Shown here one piece after another: positions 44,330 through 54,486 of a stretch of DNA of 64,000 nucleotides. The notes beneath the pieces were generated by a model that worked only from the letters and a program-made list of their open reading frames with translations, was not told the DNA's origin and searched no databases. The first letter of the stretch is position 1, and every line of letters begins with the position of its first letter. The translations under genes were made by a program, and so were the position numbers. The DNA comes from Pseudarthrobacter equi (GTDB lineage: Bacteria > Actinomycetota > Actinomycetes > Actinomycetales > Micrococcaceae): NCBI RefSeq assembly GCF_900105535.1, contig NZ_LT629779.1, positions 2,108,001 to 2,172,000 of the forward strand, read 5' to 3'.

Positions 44330-45229
44330 CTACCCGTCGAACCCGTCGTCCTCCAGGGACGACTGCCGGGCCTGACGGGAATCCTGCGTCGTGCCGGAAC
44401 GCGCAGTATCAGCGGATGCGGCGCTGCCATTCCCAGTAGCAGCATCGGAGTGCCTCGCGCTGCCATTCTCAGTGCGGCCGTGATCCCCGCCGCCAGCGGC
44501 AGCGCCGGCGCCTGAAGGCACCTGACCGCCGGGCGTTTCTTCTTCCTCCGACTGTGCCGACGAATCGGCAGCATCGGGGGAGAGGAGGGCACGCAATTCA
44601 TCCTCCGCCGCGATGGTGGTGACGAAGAACAGTTCGTCACCGCCGTCGATGACGTCATCCCGGCTGGGTGTGATGGGTGCATGGTCCCGCAGGATCGCCA
44701 CCAGGGTGGAATCATCGGGCCATTCGATGTCGCCCACGGTGCTCCCAATGACATGCGAGTCGTGCGGAACAGTGAATTCCACCAGGGAGGCAACACCCGT
44801 CTGGAGGGTCAGGAGCCGTACCAGGTCGCCGATTTCCACGGCCTCTTCCACCAGTGCTGTCATCAGCTGTGGGGTGTTGACAGCCACGTCTACGCCCCAG
44901 GAGTCGTTGAACATCCAGTCGTTCTTGGGGTTGTTGACGCGGCCCACCGTGCGGCCCACGCCGAACTCGGTTTTCGCCAGCAACGAGACCACAAGATTGA
45001 CCTTGTCATCGCCCGTGGCGGACACCACCACGTCGGCTTCCTCAACCTTCGCCCCTTGGAGCGTGCTCAGCTCGCAGGCGTCACCCACCAGCCAATGCGC
45101 GCCCCGAAGGCCGCTGCGGCCGATGACCTCGGGCTTGAGGTCGATCAGGAGGATCTCGTGCTTGTGGGACAGCAATTCCCTGGCAATGGACGATCCGACG
45201 CTGCCCGCGCCAACGATCACGACTTTCAC
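44330..45229 (-). CDS. ceoC: TrkA family potassium uptake regulator (CeoC)
   Basis: The 299-residue protein has an N-terminal RCK/KTN domain (MKVVIVGAGSVGSSIAREL, an NAD-binding Rossmann motif) and a C-terminal RCK_C domain ending near residue 215. An 80-residue Gly/Ala/Ser/Asp-rich tail without predicted structure follows. TrkA-type proteins gate potassium transporters in response to nucleotides such as NAD(H), ATP or c-di-AMP. It overlaps ceoB by four bases. No TrkH membrane subunit is near; the divergent KimA-like permease is the only transporter in this cluster. Confidence 0.9.
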   Translation of the reverse strand: MKVVIVGAGSVGSSIARELLSHKHEILLIDLKPEVIGRSGLRGAHWLVGDACELSTLQGAKVEEADVVVSATGDDKVNLVVSLLAKTEFGVGRTVGRVNNPKNDWMFNDSWGVDVAVNTPQLMTALVEEAVEIGDLVRLLTLQTGVASLVEFTVPHDSHVIGSTVGDIEWPDDSTLVAILRDHAPITPSRDDVIDGGDELFFVTTIAAEDELRALLSPDAADSSAQSEEEETPGGQVPSGAGAAAGGGDHGRTENGSARHSDAATGNGSAASADTARSGTTQDSRQARQSSLEDDGFDG

Positions 45230-45900
45230 TGCAACTCCTTAGCGGGGGCTTTGGCCAGGACCTGGGCGACGTGGGACGTGCGGTCCACCTGGAGCATGGC
45301 GTGGACGGTGTCGCCGTCCTGGTAGGCCGTGCCGGCATCCGGCAGCAGCCCTTCTCCGAAACGGGTGAGGAACGCCACGCGAACGCCGGCAGCCTTCTCG
45401 ATGGAGCTGATCCTGTGGCCTACCCACCCGGCGTCCAGGTCCAGTTCCGCCAGCACCAGGCGTCCGGACGGTTCGCGGTAGTCGCCGGCAAGATGCTGCT
45501 CCGGAAGGATCCGGCGGAGCACCTGGTCGGCGCTCCAGCGGACGGCCGCCACGGTGGGGATGCCCAGGCGCTGGTAAATTTCGGCGCGGCCGGGATCGTA
45601 GATCCTCGCCACCACATGCGGCACATGGAAGGTTTCGCGGGCCACCCGGGTGGCCAGGATGTTGGAGTTGTCGCCGCTTGATACAGCTGCAAAGGCGTAG
45701 GCCTCTGCTACTCCGGCCTGTTTGAGCGTTTCCCTGTCGAAACCGACGCCGGTAACCTTCCGCCCCGTGAACCCCTGCCGGAGCCGGCGGAACGCGCGGT
45801 CGTCCTGGTCGATGATGGCCACTGAGTGCCCGGCATCTTCGAGGGTGTGCGCCAGTGTCGCCCCCACCCGGCCACATCCCATGATCACGAAATGCGCCAC
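45226..45900 (-). CDS. ceoB: TrkA family potassium uptake regulator (CeoB)
   Basis: The 224-residue protein has the RCK N-domain (VIMGCGRVGATLAHTLEDAGHSV), then RCK_C from about residue 140. It forms the first gene of a two-gene operon with ceoC; the stop and start overlap at 45226-45229. GTG at 45900 has GAGGAG close upstream. The pair is the standard actinobacterial CeoB/CeoC. CeoB and CeoC are likely to bind the divergent permease in heteromeric rings, which is inference. Confidence 0.92.
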   Translation of the reverse strand: MAHFVIMGCGRVGATLAHTLEDAGHSVAIIDQDDRAFRRLRQGFTGRKVTGVGFDRETLKQAGVAEAYAFAAVSSGDNSNILATRVARETFHVPHVVARIYDPGRAEIYQRLGIPTVAAVRWSADQVLRRILPEQHLAGDYREPSGRLVLAELDLDAGWVGHRISSIEKAAGVRVAFLTRFGEGLLPDAGTAYQDGDTVHAMLQVDRTSHVAQVLAKAPAKELQ

Positions 45901-46019
45901 CGTATCTCCTCTGTATTCCGGTCCAGCTTCTGCAGCTAGAACTCTACCGGCAGCGCCCCTGCTTCCTGCCGCCTGGCTGCCGTCATGACATCATCCGGGA
46001 ATCAGACTAGCTTTGTGGA

Positions 46020-47996
46020 GTGCTGACAATATTCAACGCGGTTAAGCGCGTTCTGGTGGGCAAGCCGTTCCGGAATGACAGGATGGCCCATACCCTGCTT
46101 CCGAAGAAGATCGCCCTTCCGATCTTCGCGTCTGATGCACTGTCCTCCGTCGCGTACGCGCCGGACGAAATCCTGCTCACCCTGGCCCTGGCCGGTGTCA
46201 GTGCCGTGGCCTTTTCCCCGTGGGTTGGCCTGGCCGTCATGGTGGTCCTGCTGACCGTGGTGGCGTCCTACCGGCAAAATGTCCATGCCTACCCGTCCGG
46301 CGGTGGCGATTACGAGATCGCCAATGAGAACCTGGGCAAGTACGCCGGGCTCACTGTCGCCTCAGCACTCCTGGTGGACTACGTCCTCACCGTGGCGGTA
46401 TCCATGTCATCGGCCGCGGCATACTTGACGACGGCGGTGCCCTCGCTCCACGGGCAGCAGGCCACCATCGCCACCATCGGCGTGATCATCCTGGCCCTGG
46501 TTAACCTCCGGGGCATCAAGGAGGCCGGCAGCGTTTTCGCCGTCCCCACGTACATCTTTATGGCTTCGATCTTTGGCATGACGGCGGTGGGCGTTTACCA
46601 GGTGGCCACCGGACAGGTGGGTGAGGCCCCCTCCGCCGCCTTCACGATCGTCCCGGCGGCAGGCTTCGACGAGGGCCTCGTGGGACTTGCCGGCGCCTTC
46701 CTCCTGCTGCGTGCCTTCTCCTCGGGAGCGGCGGCCCTCACCGGCGTTGAAGCGATCAGCAATGGCGTGCCCAACTTCCGTCCGCCCAAGAGCAAGAATG
46801 CCGCCACCACGCTGCTTCTGCTGGGCGTTATCGGCGCCTCGATGCTGGCAGGGATCATGTTCCTGGCCCAGGCAACAAAGGTCCACATTGTCCTGGACCC
46901 GGCCAAGGAGTTCCTGCTCAACGGCAGCCCGCTGCCCGAGGGGTACATCCAGAACCCGGCCATCAGCCAGATCGCGCAGACGATCTTCGGCCCGGGCTCG
47001 ATTCCGTTCTACATCGTGGTGGCCGCCACCGGCGTCATCCTGGTGTTCGCCTCCAATACCGCGTTCAACGGGTTCCCGGTGCTGGGGTCCATCCTCGCCC
47101 AGGACGGGTACCTGCCGCGCCAGCTCCGCACCAGGGGTGACCGGCTGGCGTTCAGCAACGGTGTCCTGGCCCTGGCCGCCGGAGCACTGGTGCTGATCAT
47201 CGCGTTCAACGCCGATGTCACCAAGCTCATCCAGCTCTACATCGTCGGCGTCTTCATCTCCTTCACGGCCAGCCAGCTCGGCATGATCCGGCACTGGGGC
47301 CGGGAGCTGAAGCTTGCCAAGGACAAAGCAGTGCGGCGCAGGATGATGAAGTCCCGCACCATCAACACCATCGGCTTCGGCATGACAGCGCTGGTCCTGG
47401 TGATCGTGCTCATCACCAAGTTCGAACAGGGTGCCTGGATTGCGCTGCTCGCCATGTTCATCCTGTTCCTCATCATGTGGAGCATCCGGGCGCACTACGA
47501 CAACGTGGCCAAGGAACTGGCCGTGGACGAGGACTCGTCTCCCCGCGCGCTGCCCACCCGCGTCCACGCCGTCCTCCTGGTGTCCCACGTGCGCAAGCCG
47601 GTGCTCCGCGCGCTGGCCTACGCCCGCGCGTCGCGCCCGTCCCGGCTGGACGCCATCACCGTTGACATCGACGCCGCCGAAACCGCGCACACCGTCAACG
47701 ACTGGGAGAAACTGGACATCCCCGTTCCCCTGACGGTGCTGGCGAGCCCGTACCGCGAAACCGTCACGCCCATCATGGAATACATCAAACAGATGCGGCT
47801 CGACTCTCCGCGCGACCTGGTGGTGGTCTACATCCCCGAGTACGTGGTGGGCAAGTGGTGGGAGCAGCTGGTGCACAACCAGACGGCCCTGCGCATCAAG
47901 ACCAGGCTGCACTTCGAACCCGGAGTCATGGTGGCCAGCGTGCCATGGCAGCTCAAATCATCCGAAGAAGCCAAGAACCTCCAGGACGTGCAATGA
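46020..47996 (+). CDS. KimA-like APC superfamily potassium permease
   Basis: The 658-residue protein has twelve membrane helices and a C-terminal cytoplasmic domain from about residue 500. It shows the KimA signatures: FASDALSSVAYAPDEIL, SYRQNVHAYPSGGGDYEIANENLG, LVDYVLTVAVS, AFSSGAAALTGVEAISN, and the C-terminal VHNQTALRIKTRL. B. subtilis KimA is a high-affinity K+/H+ importer inhibited by c-di-AMP; this similarity is from memory. The location opposite ceoBC supports a potassium role over amino acid transport. The GTG start at 46020 is 6 nt after TAGCTT (46008-46013), so no ydaO-type leader riboswitch is present. It overlaps the RNA methyltransferase gene by 4 bases. Confidence 0.85.
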   Translation: MLTIFNAVKRVLVGKPFRNDRMAHTLLPKKIALPIFASDALSSVAYAPDEILLTLALAGVSAVAFSPWVGLAVMVVLLTVVASYRQNVHAYPSGGGDYEIANENLGKYAGLTVASALLVDYVLTVAVSMSSAAAYLTTAVPSLHGQQATIATIGVIILALVNLRGIKEAGSVFAVPTYIFMASIFGMTAVGVYQVATGQVGEAPSAAFTIVPAAGFDEGLVGLAGAFLLLRAFSSGAAALTGVEAISNGVPNFRPPKSKNAATTLLLLGVIGASMLAGIMFLAQATKVHIVLDPAKEFLLNGSPLPEGYIQNPAISQIAQTIFGPGSIPFYIVVAATGVILVFASNTAFNGFPVLGSILAQDGYLPRQLRTRGDRLAFSNGVLALAAGALVLIIAFNADVTKLIQLYIVGVFISFTASQLGMIRHWGRELKLAKDKAVRRRMMKSRTINTIGFGMTALVLVIVLITKFEQGAWIALLAMFILFLIMWSIRAHYDNVAKELAVDEDSSPRALPTRVHAVLLVSHVRKPVLRALAYARASRPSRLDAITVDIDAAETAHTVNDWEKLDIPVPLTVLASPYRETVTPIMEYIKQMRLDSPRDLVVVYIPEYVVGKWWEQLVHNQTALRIKTRLHFEPGVMVASVPWQLKSSEEAKNLQDVQ

Positions 47997-49378
47997 CCTC
48001 CAGAACTTCCACCACCGCCGCCAACAGCACAGCAGATGCGCATGCGGGGGAGGAACTTGTCGTCGAGGTGGGGCCCGTTGCCCACGGCGGCCACTGCGTA
48101 GCCCGCCACGAAGGCCGCGTCATCTTCGTCCGCCACGGCATTCCCGGGGAAAAGGTCCGGGTGCGGCTCACCGACGCCGGGGACAACGCGAAGTTCTGGC
48201 GCGCCGACGTCGTGGACGTACTGGACGCCTCCCCGGACCGCGTGGACCACTTTTGGCATGCGGCGGATTCCACCCGGGCCTGGGGGCACGGACATCCTCC
48301 GGTGGGCGGTGCGGAGTTCGGCCACATCAGCCTGGACCGGCAGCTTCGGCTCAAAGCCGAGGTGCTGGACGAACAGCTCAGGCGGCTGGGCGGGACGGGA
48401 CAGTCGCCGGCCGGCTGGAGCGGCGTCGTTGAGGCCGTGGGGGAAGCGGCCGACGGCGGGCCAGGCCTTGGGTGGCGCACGCGCGCCAGTTTCTCGGTGA
48501 CCCCCTCGGGGAAGCTGGGCATGCACGCGCACCGCTCCACCCAGGTCCTCCCGGTTCGGGAGATGCCGCTCGCCACGGACGCCATCAATGCCCTGCAGCT
48601 GTGGAACATCGACCTGCAGGGCATCGAACGGGTGGAAGTCGCGGCCCCGGCCAACGGTTCCCGCCCGCTGGTGCTGCTGGCTCCGGCGGAGGGAACAAAA
48701 CCCAAACGACTGGCTGCTGTTGCCGCGGCCCTGCCGGATGACGTGTCGGCGGCAGGGTTCGACGCCGCCTCGGGGGAGGTGACCCGGTTGCGGGGCCGTT
48801 CGTGGGTACAGGAATCCGCGGCGGGCCACGACTACCGGGTCACGGGCGCCGGGTTCTGGCAGATCCACCGCGACGCGCCCGGGACACTTGTGGGGGCTGT
48901 CACAGATTTCCTGCACGGGGGCGGGTTCCTGCACCCCGGTGCGGTGGTTGCGGACCTTTATGCCGGCGCCGGACTGTTCACCGCAGTGCTGGCCGACGCT
49001 GTCGGGGAGACCGGCTCGGTACTGTCCGTCGAGGGCGCACCGGGAACCAGCAGGGATGCGCGCAAGAACCTCCACGCTGCCCCGCAAGTGGAAATTGTCC
49101 AGGGCCGGGTGGAGCGTGTCCTCCGCCAGAAACCGCGGAATTTCGACGCCCTGGTCCTCGACCCGCCGCGCGCCGGTGCCGGCAAGGCAGTGGTGCGGCA
49201 ACTGGTGGATGCGCACCCGCGGGCCATCGCCTACGTATCCTGCGATCCGGCGTCGTTCGCCCGTGACGTGTCCTACTTCCGGGACGCGGGCTGGGAGCTC
49301 GCCAACCTGCGGGCCTTCGACATCTATCCGCACACCCACCACTTGGAGACAGTGGCGCTGCTGACGCCCCGTTCATGA
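47993..49378 (+). CDS. class I SAM-dependent RNA methyltransferase with TRAM domain
   Basis: The 461-residue protein has an N-terminal TRAM RNA-binding domain (about 18-75; VEVGPVAHGGHCVARHEGRVIFVRHGIPGE). The C-terminal methyltransferase of the TrmA/RlmD group has motif I VADLYAGAGLF, DPPRAGAGK, and the catalytic Cys417 in SCDPASFARD. The iron-sulfur cysteine cluster typical of RlmD is not visible in the N terminus. It probably forms 5-methyluridine in tRNA or rRNA. It overlaps the permease stop (ATGA) and is translationally coupled to it. Confidence 0.9.
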   Translation: MTSRTSTTAANSTADAHAGEELVVEVGPVAHGGHCVARHEGRVIFVRHGIPGEKVRVRLTDAGDNAKFWRADVVDVLDASPDRVDHFWHAADSTRAWGHGHPPVGGAEFGHISLDRQLRLKAEVLDEQLRRLGGTGQSPAGWSGVVEAVGEAADGGPGLGWRTRASFSVTPSGKLGMHAHRSTQVLPVREMPLATDAINALQLWNIDLQGIERVEVAAPANGSRPLVLLAPAEGTKPKRLAAVAAALPDDVSAAGFDAASGEVTRLRGRSWVQESAAGHDYRVTGAGFWQIHRDAPGTLVGAVTDFLHGGGFLHPGAVVADLYAGAGLFTAVLADAVGETGSVLSVEGAPGTSRDARKNLHAAPQVEIVQGRVERVLRQKPRNFDALVLDPPRAGAGKAVVRQLVDAHPRAIAYVSCDPASFARDVSYFRDAGWELANLRAFDIYPHTHHLETVALLTPRS

Positions 49379-49410
49379 CGGCGGCATCCATGATGGCCAC
49401 GGCGTTTTCG

Positions 49411-49427
49411 ACTACGATGGCCGTAGT
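49411..49427. promoter_or_regulatory. palindrome in the acnA upstream region
   Basis: ACTACG-ATGGC-CGTAGT is a perfect 17-bp inverted repeat 131 bp upstream of the acnA start. TAGTAGT just after it fits a -10 hexamer. No regulator is identified. Confidence 0.4.
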
Positions 49428-49558
49428 AGTCCCACGTCGCGCCCCGTATTCGCGGGCGGCTGTGTGCCATTTTCGGGTCCTGAGCTAATTAGGACCACCT
49501 AACTAGCAGGCGGTCAACCGCGCGACAAAGATGAAACTGTTGCGAGAGGAGTCCTGCG

Positions 49559-52371
49559 ATGAGCACTGTGGACAGCTTCGGTTCAAAAGGCAAACTTAAT
49601 GTAGCCGGAACCGAATATGAAATTTTCCGGTTGAACTCCGTTGAAGGTGCAGAAAACCTTCCGTTCAGCCTCAAGGTATTGCTTGAAAACCTGCTGAGGA
49701 CCGAGGACGGCGCGAACATCACTGCCGATCACGTCCGCGCCCTGGCAGGCTGGGATCCCAATGCGGAACCCGATACAGAAATCCAGTTCACGCCGGCACG
49801 CGTGATCATGCAGGACTTCACCGGCGTCCCCTGCGTGGTGGACCTGGCGACGATGCGTGAAGCCGTCAAGGAACTTGGTGGCGACCCCAAGCGCGTCAAC
49901 CCGCTGGCACCGGCCGAAATGGTCATCGACCACTCGGTGCAGATCGATGCCTTCGGTAACTCCGGCGCGCTGGAGCGCAACATGGAGATCGAATACCAGC
50001 GCAATGGTGAGCGCTACCAGTTCCTGCGCTGGGGCCAGACCGCGTTTGACGATTTCAAGGTCGTCCCCCGGGAACCGGCATCGTGCACCAGGTCAACATC
50101 GAGTACCTGGCGCGCACGGTCATGACCCGTGAAGTCAACGGCGCTTTGCGTGCCTACCCCGACACCTGCGTCGGCACCGACTCCCACACCACCATGGTCA
50201 ACGGCCTGGGCGTTCTCGGCTGGGGCGTCGGCGGCATCGAAGCCGAGGCAGCCATGCTCGGCCAGCCCGTCTCCATGCTCATTCCCCGCGTCGTCGGCTT
50301 CAAGCTGACCGGGTCCATCCCGGCCGGCGCCACCGCCACCGACGTCGTTCTCACCATCACCGAGCAGCTGCGCCAGCACGGCGTGGTGGGCAAGTTCGTT
50401 GAGTTCTACGGCGAGGGTGTCGCGGCCGTGCCGCTGGCCAACCGCGCCACCATCGGCAACATGAGCCCGGAGTTCGGCTCCACCGCCGCCATGTTCCCCA
50501 TCGACGACGTCACCTTGGACTACCTGCGCCTCACGGGCCGCTCCGATGAGAATGTTGCCCTGGTCGAGGAGTACGCGAAGGAACAGGGCCTCTGGCACGA
50601 TCCTTCCCGCGAGATCAAGTTCTCCGAGTACCTGGAACTGGACCTGTCCACGGTTGTTCCGTCGATCTCCGGCCCCAAGCGTCCGCAGGACCGGATCATC
50701 CTCAGCGAGTCCAAGGACCAGTTCCGCGAGGATCTCCGCAACTACGTCAAGGTTGACCTGGCCGACGGCAGCCTGGACGAAGCCATCGACGAGAGCTTCC
50801 CGGCGTCGGATTCCCCGTCGTTCACCGCTTCGGCAACGCACCTCACGGAGCAGGCGCCCCACAGCCACGGCCCCAAGGCCAATGGACGCCCGTCCAAGAA
50901 GGTGGCCGTCACGACCGCGGACGGCCGGGAGTTCGAGTTGGACCACGGTGCGGTGTCGATCGCGTCGATCACCTCCTGCACCAACACGTCCAACCCCTCG
51001 GTGATGCTGGCTGCTGCCCTGCTTGCGCGCAACGCCGTGGAAAAGGGCCTGGCCGCGAAGCCGTGGGTCAAGACCTCCGTCGCCCCGGGCTCCAAGGTGG
51101 TGACCGACTACTACAACAAGTCGGGCCTGACCCCTTACCTGGAGAAGCTCGGCTTCTACATCGTGGGCTACGGCTGCGCCACCTGCATCGGCAACTCCGG
51201 CCCGCTCGACGCCGAGATCTCCGAAGCCATCCAGGCCAACGACCTCTCCGTCACGGCTGTGCTTTCCGGCAACCGCAACTTCGAAGGCCGCATCAACCCG
51301 GACGTCAAGATGAACTACCTGGCTTCCCCGCCGCTGGTCATCGCCTACGCCCTGGCCGGAACCATGGACTTCGACTTCGAAGCCGATGCCCTGGGCCAGG
51401 ACGAAGCCGGCAATGACGTCTTCCTCAAGGACATCTGGCCGAACCCGGTCGAGGTCCAGCAGGTCATTGACTCATCGATCGACAAGGGCATGTTTGCCCG
51501 CGGCTACGAGGGCGTCTTTGAAGGCGACGACCGCTGGAAGGCGCTGGACACCCCTGCGGGCGACACCTTCGCCTGGGATGCCAAGTCCACCTACGTCCGG
51601 AAGCCCCCGTACTTCGAAGGCATGAAGGCCCAGCCTGAGCCGGTCAAGGACATCAGCGGCGCCCGCGTGCTGCTGAAGCTCGGCGACTCCGTCACCACGG
51701 ACCACATCTCGCCTGCCGGTTCCTTCAAGTCCGACACCCCCGCCGGCCAGTACCTGCTGGCCAACGGCGTGGAGCGCAAGGACTTCAACTCGTACGGTTC
51801 CCGCCGTGGCAACCACGAGGTGATGATCCGCGGTACGTTCGCGAACATCCGCATCAAGAACCAGATCCTCGACGGCGTGGAGGGCGGCTTCACCCGCGAC
51901 TTCACCCAGGAAGGCGGCCCGCAGGCCTACGTCTACGACGCCGCCCAGAACTACCAGGCAGCCGGCACTCCGTTGGTGGTCCTGGCAGGCAAGGAATACG
52001 GTTCGGGTTCATCGCGTGACTGGGCTGCCAAGGGTACCGCCCTGCTGGGCGTCAAGGCCGTCGTCGCCGAGAGCTACGAGCGCATCCACCGCTCCAACCT
52101 CATCGGCATGGGCGTCCTGCCGCTGCAGTTCCCGGCCGGCGAGAACGCTGCCAGCCTGGGCCTCACCGGCACGGAAACCTTCTCGGTTGAGGGCGTCACC
52201 GCCCTGAACGAAGGCACCACGCCCAAGACCCTCAAGGTCACGGCAACCGCCGAAGACGGCTCCTCGAAGACCTTCGACGCCGTCCTTCGTATCGATACGC
52301 CGGGTGAAGCGGACTACTACCGCAACGGCGGCATCCTGCAGTACGTGCTGCGCCAGATCTCCGCGAACTAG
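49559..52371 (+). pseudogene. acnA: aconitate hydratase, frameshifted by one missing base
   Basis: The N-terminal 170 residues (from the ATG at 49559, ending FDDFKVVP) and the remaining 760 residues lie in different frames. The break is at the five-C run 50065-50069. One extra C restores a 937-residue aconitase reading [13 protein letters not shown]. The rejoined protein has the iron-sulfur cysteines in [10 protein letters not shown] and [10 protein letters not shown] and the C-terminal swivel domain ([17 protein letters not shown]). AcnA interconverts citrate and isocitrate. The break in a C run of a normally essential enzyme makes a sequencing error more likely than a real mutation. AGAGGAG lies before the ATG. 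The 180 bp upstream hold two inverted repeats. A hairpin follows the gene. Confidence 0.9.
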
Positions 52372-52398
52372 CGGAGCCTGCCAGCAGGCAGAACCACT

Positions 52399-52437
52399 CC
52401 GAAGCCCCGGCCGGTCACCGACCAGCCGGGGCTTCGG
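52399..52437 (+). terminator. hairpin terminator after acnA
   Basis: A 13-bp perfect stem (52399-52411 and 52425-52437) with a 13-nt loop begins 28 bp after the acnA stop and separates it from dxs. Confidence 0.75.
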
Positions 52438-52512
52438 CCGTCCGGCTGAGCTTTGTCCGCGGACCAAGGCGTTAGAGTTAAACGGCACGTCTACCACCCG
52501 AAGGAGGGGTCA

Positions 52513-54486
52513 TTGGGAATCTTGGACACCATCCGGAATCCGCAGGACCTGAACGATTTATCCGAAGAGCAGCTGGAACAGCTGGCCTCGGAGATCAGGG
52601 AATTCCTGATTACTAACGTTTCCCAGACGGGCGGCCACCTCGGACCCAACCTCGGCGTCGTGGAACTCACGCTGGCCGTGCACCGCATTTTCGACTCTCC
52701 GCGGGACAGCATCGTCTTCGACACCGGGCACCAGTCCTACGTACACAAGCTGCTGACCGGCCGGCAGGATTTCAGCACTCTCCGCCAGCAGGGCGGCCTC
52801 TCCGGCTACCCCTCGCGGGCCGAGTCGGAACACGACATCGTGGAAAGCTCCCACGCGTCCTCGTCACTGTCCTGGGCTGACGGGATCTCCCGCGCCCGGC
52901 AGCTCACCGGCGAAGGCGACCGCCACGTCGTCGCCGTCGTGGGGGATGGCGCGCTGACTGGCGGGATGGCCTGGGAGGCCATCAACAACATTGCAGCCGA
53001 CAAGAAGCGGCGCGTAGTCATTGTCGTCAACGACAATGGCCGCTCTTACGCACCCACAGTGGGTGGTTTCGCCGATTACCTGGCGTCCCTGCGCCCCACC
53101 ATCGACTCCTTCCGTGCAGCACCTGCCTACGAGAAGGCGCTGGACTGGTGGAAGAAGAAGCTCCAGAACGGGGGCCCGGCGGGCCAGTTCACCTACAAGA
53201 GCCTCCACGCCATGAAGAAGGGCGTCAAGGACTGGTGGGCCCCGCAGGGCATGTTCGAGGACCTCGGTATGAAGTACATCGGCCCTGTGGACGGGCATAA
53301 CCTGCAGGCCCTGGAGCACGCCCTCGCCACTGCACGGAACTACCACGGCCCGGTGATCGTCCACGCCATGACCGAAAAGGGCCATGGCTATGCGCCCGCC
53401 CGCGCCCATGAGGCAGACCAGTTCCATGCCGTCGGCATCATCGATCCGGAGACCGGCGAACCCACCGGTACTGCGGGCGCAAAGTCCTGGACGTCGGTTT
53501 TTGCCGACGAAATCGCTGCCATCGCGGACGAGCGCAAAGACATCGTGGGCATCACCGGAGCCATGCTCATCCCGGTGGGCCTGCACAAGTTTGCCGCCAA
53601 GCACCCGGACCGGGTTATCGATGTTGGAATTGCTGAACAGCATGCCCTGACGTCCGCAGCCGGCATGGCCTTCGGCGGACTGCACCCCGTGGTGGCCGTC
53701 TACGCCACCTTCCTCAACCGCGCCTTCGACCAGCTGCTCATGGACGTGGCCCTGCACAAGGCCGGCGTCACGATCGTCCTGGACCGGGCAGGCGTCACCG
53801 GCCCGGACGGCGCCAGCCACCACGGCATGTGGGACATGTCCATGGTCCAGATCGTCCCCGGCCTCCACCTCGCCGCGCCCCGCGACGCCTCACGCCTCCG
53901 CGAGGAGCTGCGCGAAGCCGTGGCCATCAATGACGCACCCACCGTGGTCCGTTTCTCCAAGGGATCCGTCGGCGCTGAAATCGAAGCGCTGGAACGCCTC
54001 AGCGACGGCGTTGACGTGCTGGCACGCCGGCCCGCTGGCTCCACTGCCAACGATGTCCTCATCGTCAGCGTCGGCGCCATGTCCGAGCTCGCCCTCGACG
54101 TGGCCAACCGGCTCGGCGCGCAGGGGATCAGCACCACCGTGGTGGACCCCCGCTGGGTGCTTCCGGTCCGCCGTTCAATCATCGCCCTGGCCTCGCACCA
54201 CCGCCTGGTGATCTGCATCGAGGACGGCGTCCGCGCCGGCGGAGTGGGATCACGGATCCGGCAGGAAATGCGGGCGGCAGGGGTGGACACCGCCCTGAAC
54301 GAAGTGGGCCTTCCGGTTGAGTTCCTGGACCATGGCACCCGCGGCGAGGTGCTGGAGCGCGTTGGCCTCACGGCCCAACAGATCACGCACGACGTCGTCG
54401 CCCAGGTTTTGGGGACAAAGGTCCCCTTCGCGCGTCCATTGCCGGGGCAACAACACCCCACCACCGGCAGCCTCCCCATCCTGTGA
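52513..54486 (+). CDS. dxs: 1-deoxy-D-xylulose-5-phosphate synthase
   Basis: The 657-residue thiamine diphosphate enzyme makes DXP from pyruvate and glyceraldehyde 3-phosphate, the first step of the MEP isoprenoid pathway. Visible are the active-site [13 protein letters not shown], the TPP motif [13 protein letters not shown]...NDNGRS and the transketolase-like domain ([20 protein letters not shown]). TTG at 52513 is chosen because homologues begin [12 protein letters not shown] and AAGGAGGGG lies just upstream; a longer frame from 52453 lacks support. It starts an operon with DUF402, the WGR-like protein, aldo/keto reductase and perhaps nucleoside hydrolase, joined by 4-bp overlaps. Confidence 0.95.
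   Translation: MGILDTIRNPQDLNDLSEEQLEQLASEIREFLITNVSQTGGHLGPNLGVVELTLAVHRIFDSPRDSIVFDTGHQSYVHKLLTGRQDFSTLRQQGGLSGYPSRAESEHDIVESSHASSSLSWADGISRARQLTGEGDRHVVAVVGDGALTGGMAWEAINNIAADKKRRVVIVVNDNGRSYAPTVGGFADYLASLRPTIDSFRAAPAYEKALDWWKKKLQNGGPAGQFTYKSLHAMKKGVKDWWAPQGMFEDLGMKYIGPVDGHNLQALEHALATARNYHGPVIVHAMTEKGHGYAPARAHEADQFHAVGIIDPETGEPTGTAGAKSWTSVFADEIAAIADERKDIVGITGAMLIPVGLHKFAAKHPDRVIDVGIAEQHALTSAAGMAFGGLHPVVAVYATFLNRAFDQLLMDVALHKAGVTIVLDRAGVTGPDGASHHGMWDMSMVQIVPGLHLAAPRDASRLREELREAVAINDAPTVVRFSKGSVGAEIEALERLSDGVDVLARRPAGSTANDVLIVSVGAMSELALDVANRLGAQGISTTVVDPRWVLPVRRSIIALASHHRLVICIEDGVRAGGVGSRIRQEMRAAGVDTALNEVGLPVEFLDHGTRGEVLERVGLTAQQITHDVVAQVLGTKVPFARPLPGQQHPTTGSLPIL

Noticed and set aside
49411..49427. 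Possible further BlaI operator upstream of acnA (CTAC...GTAG)
   Set aside because: The half-sites are 7 nt apart instead of 5 and the flanks do not match TT/AA; kept only as an unassigned palindrome.
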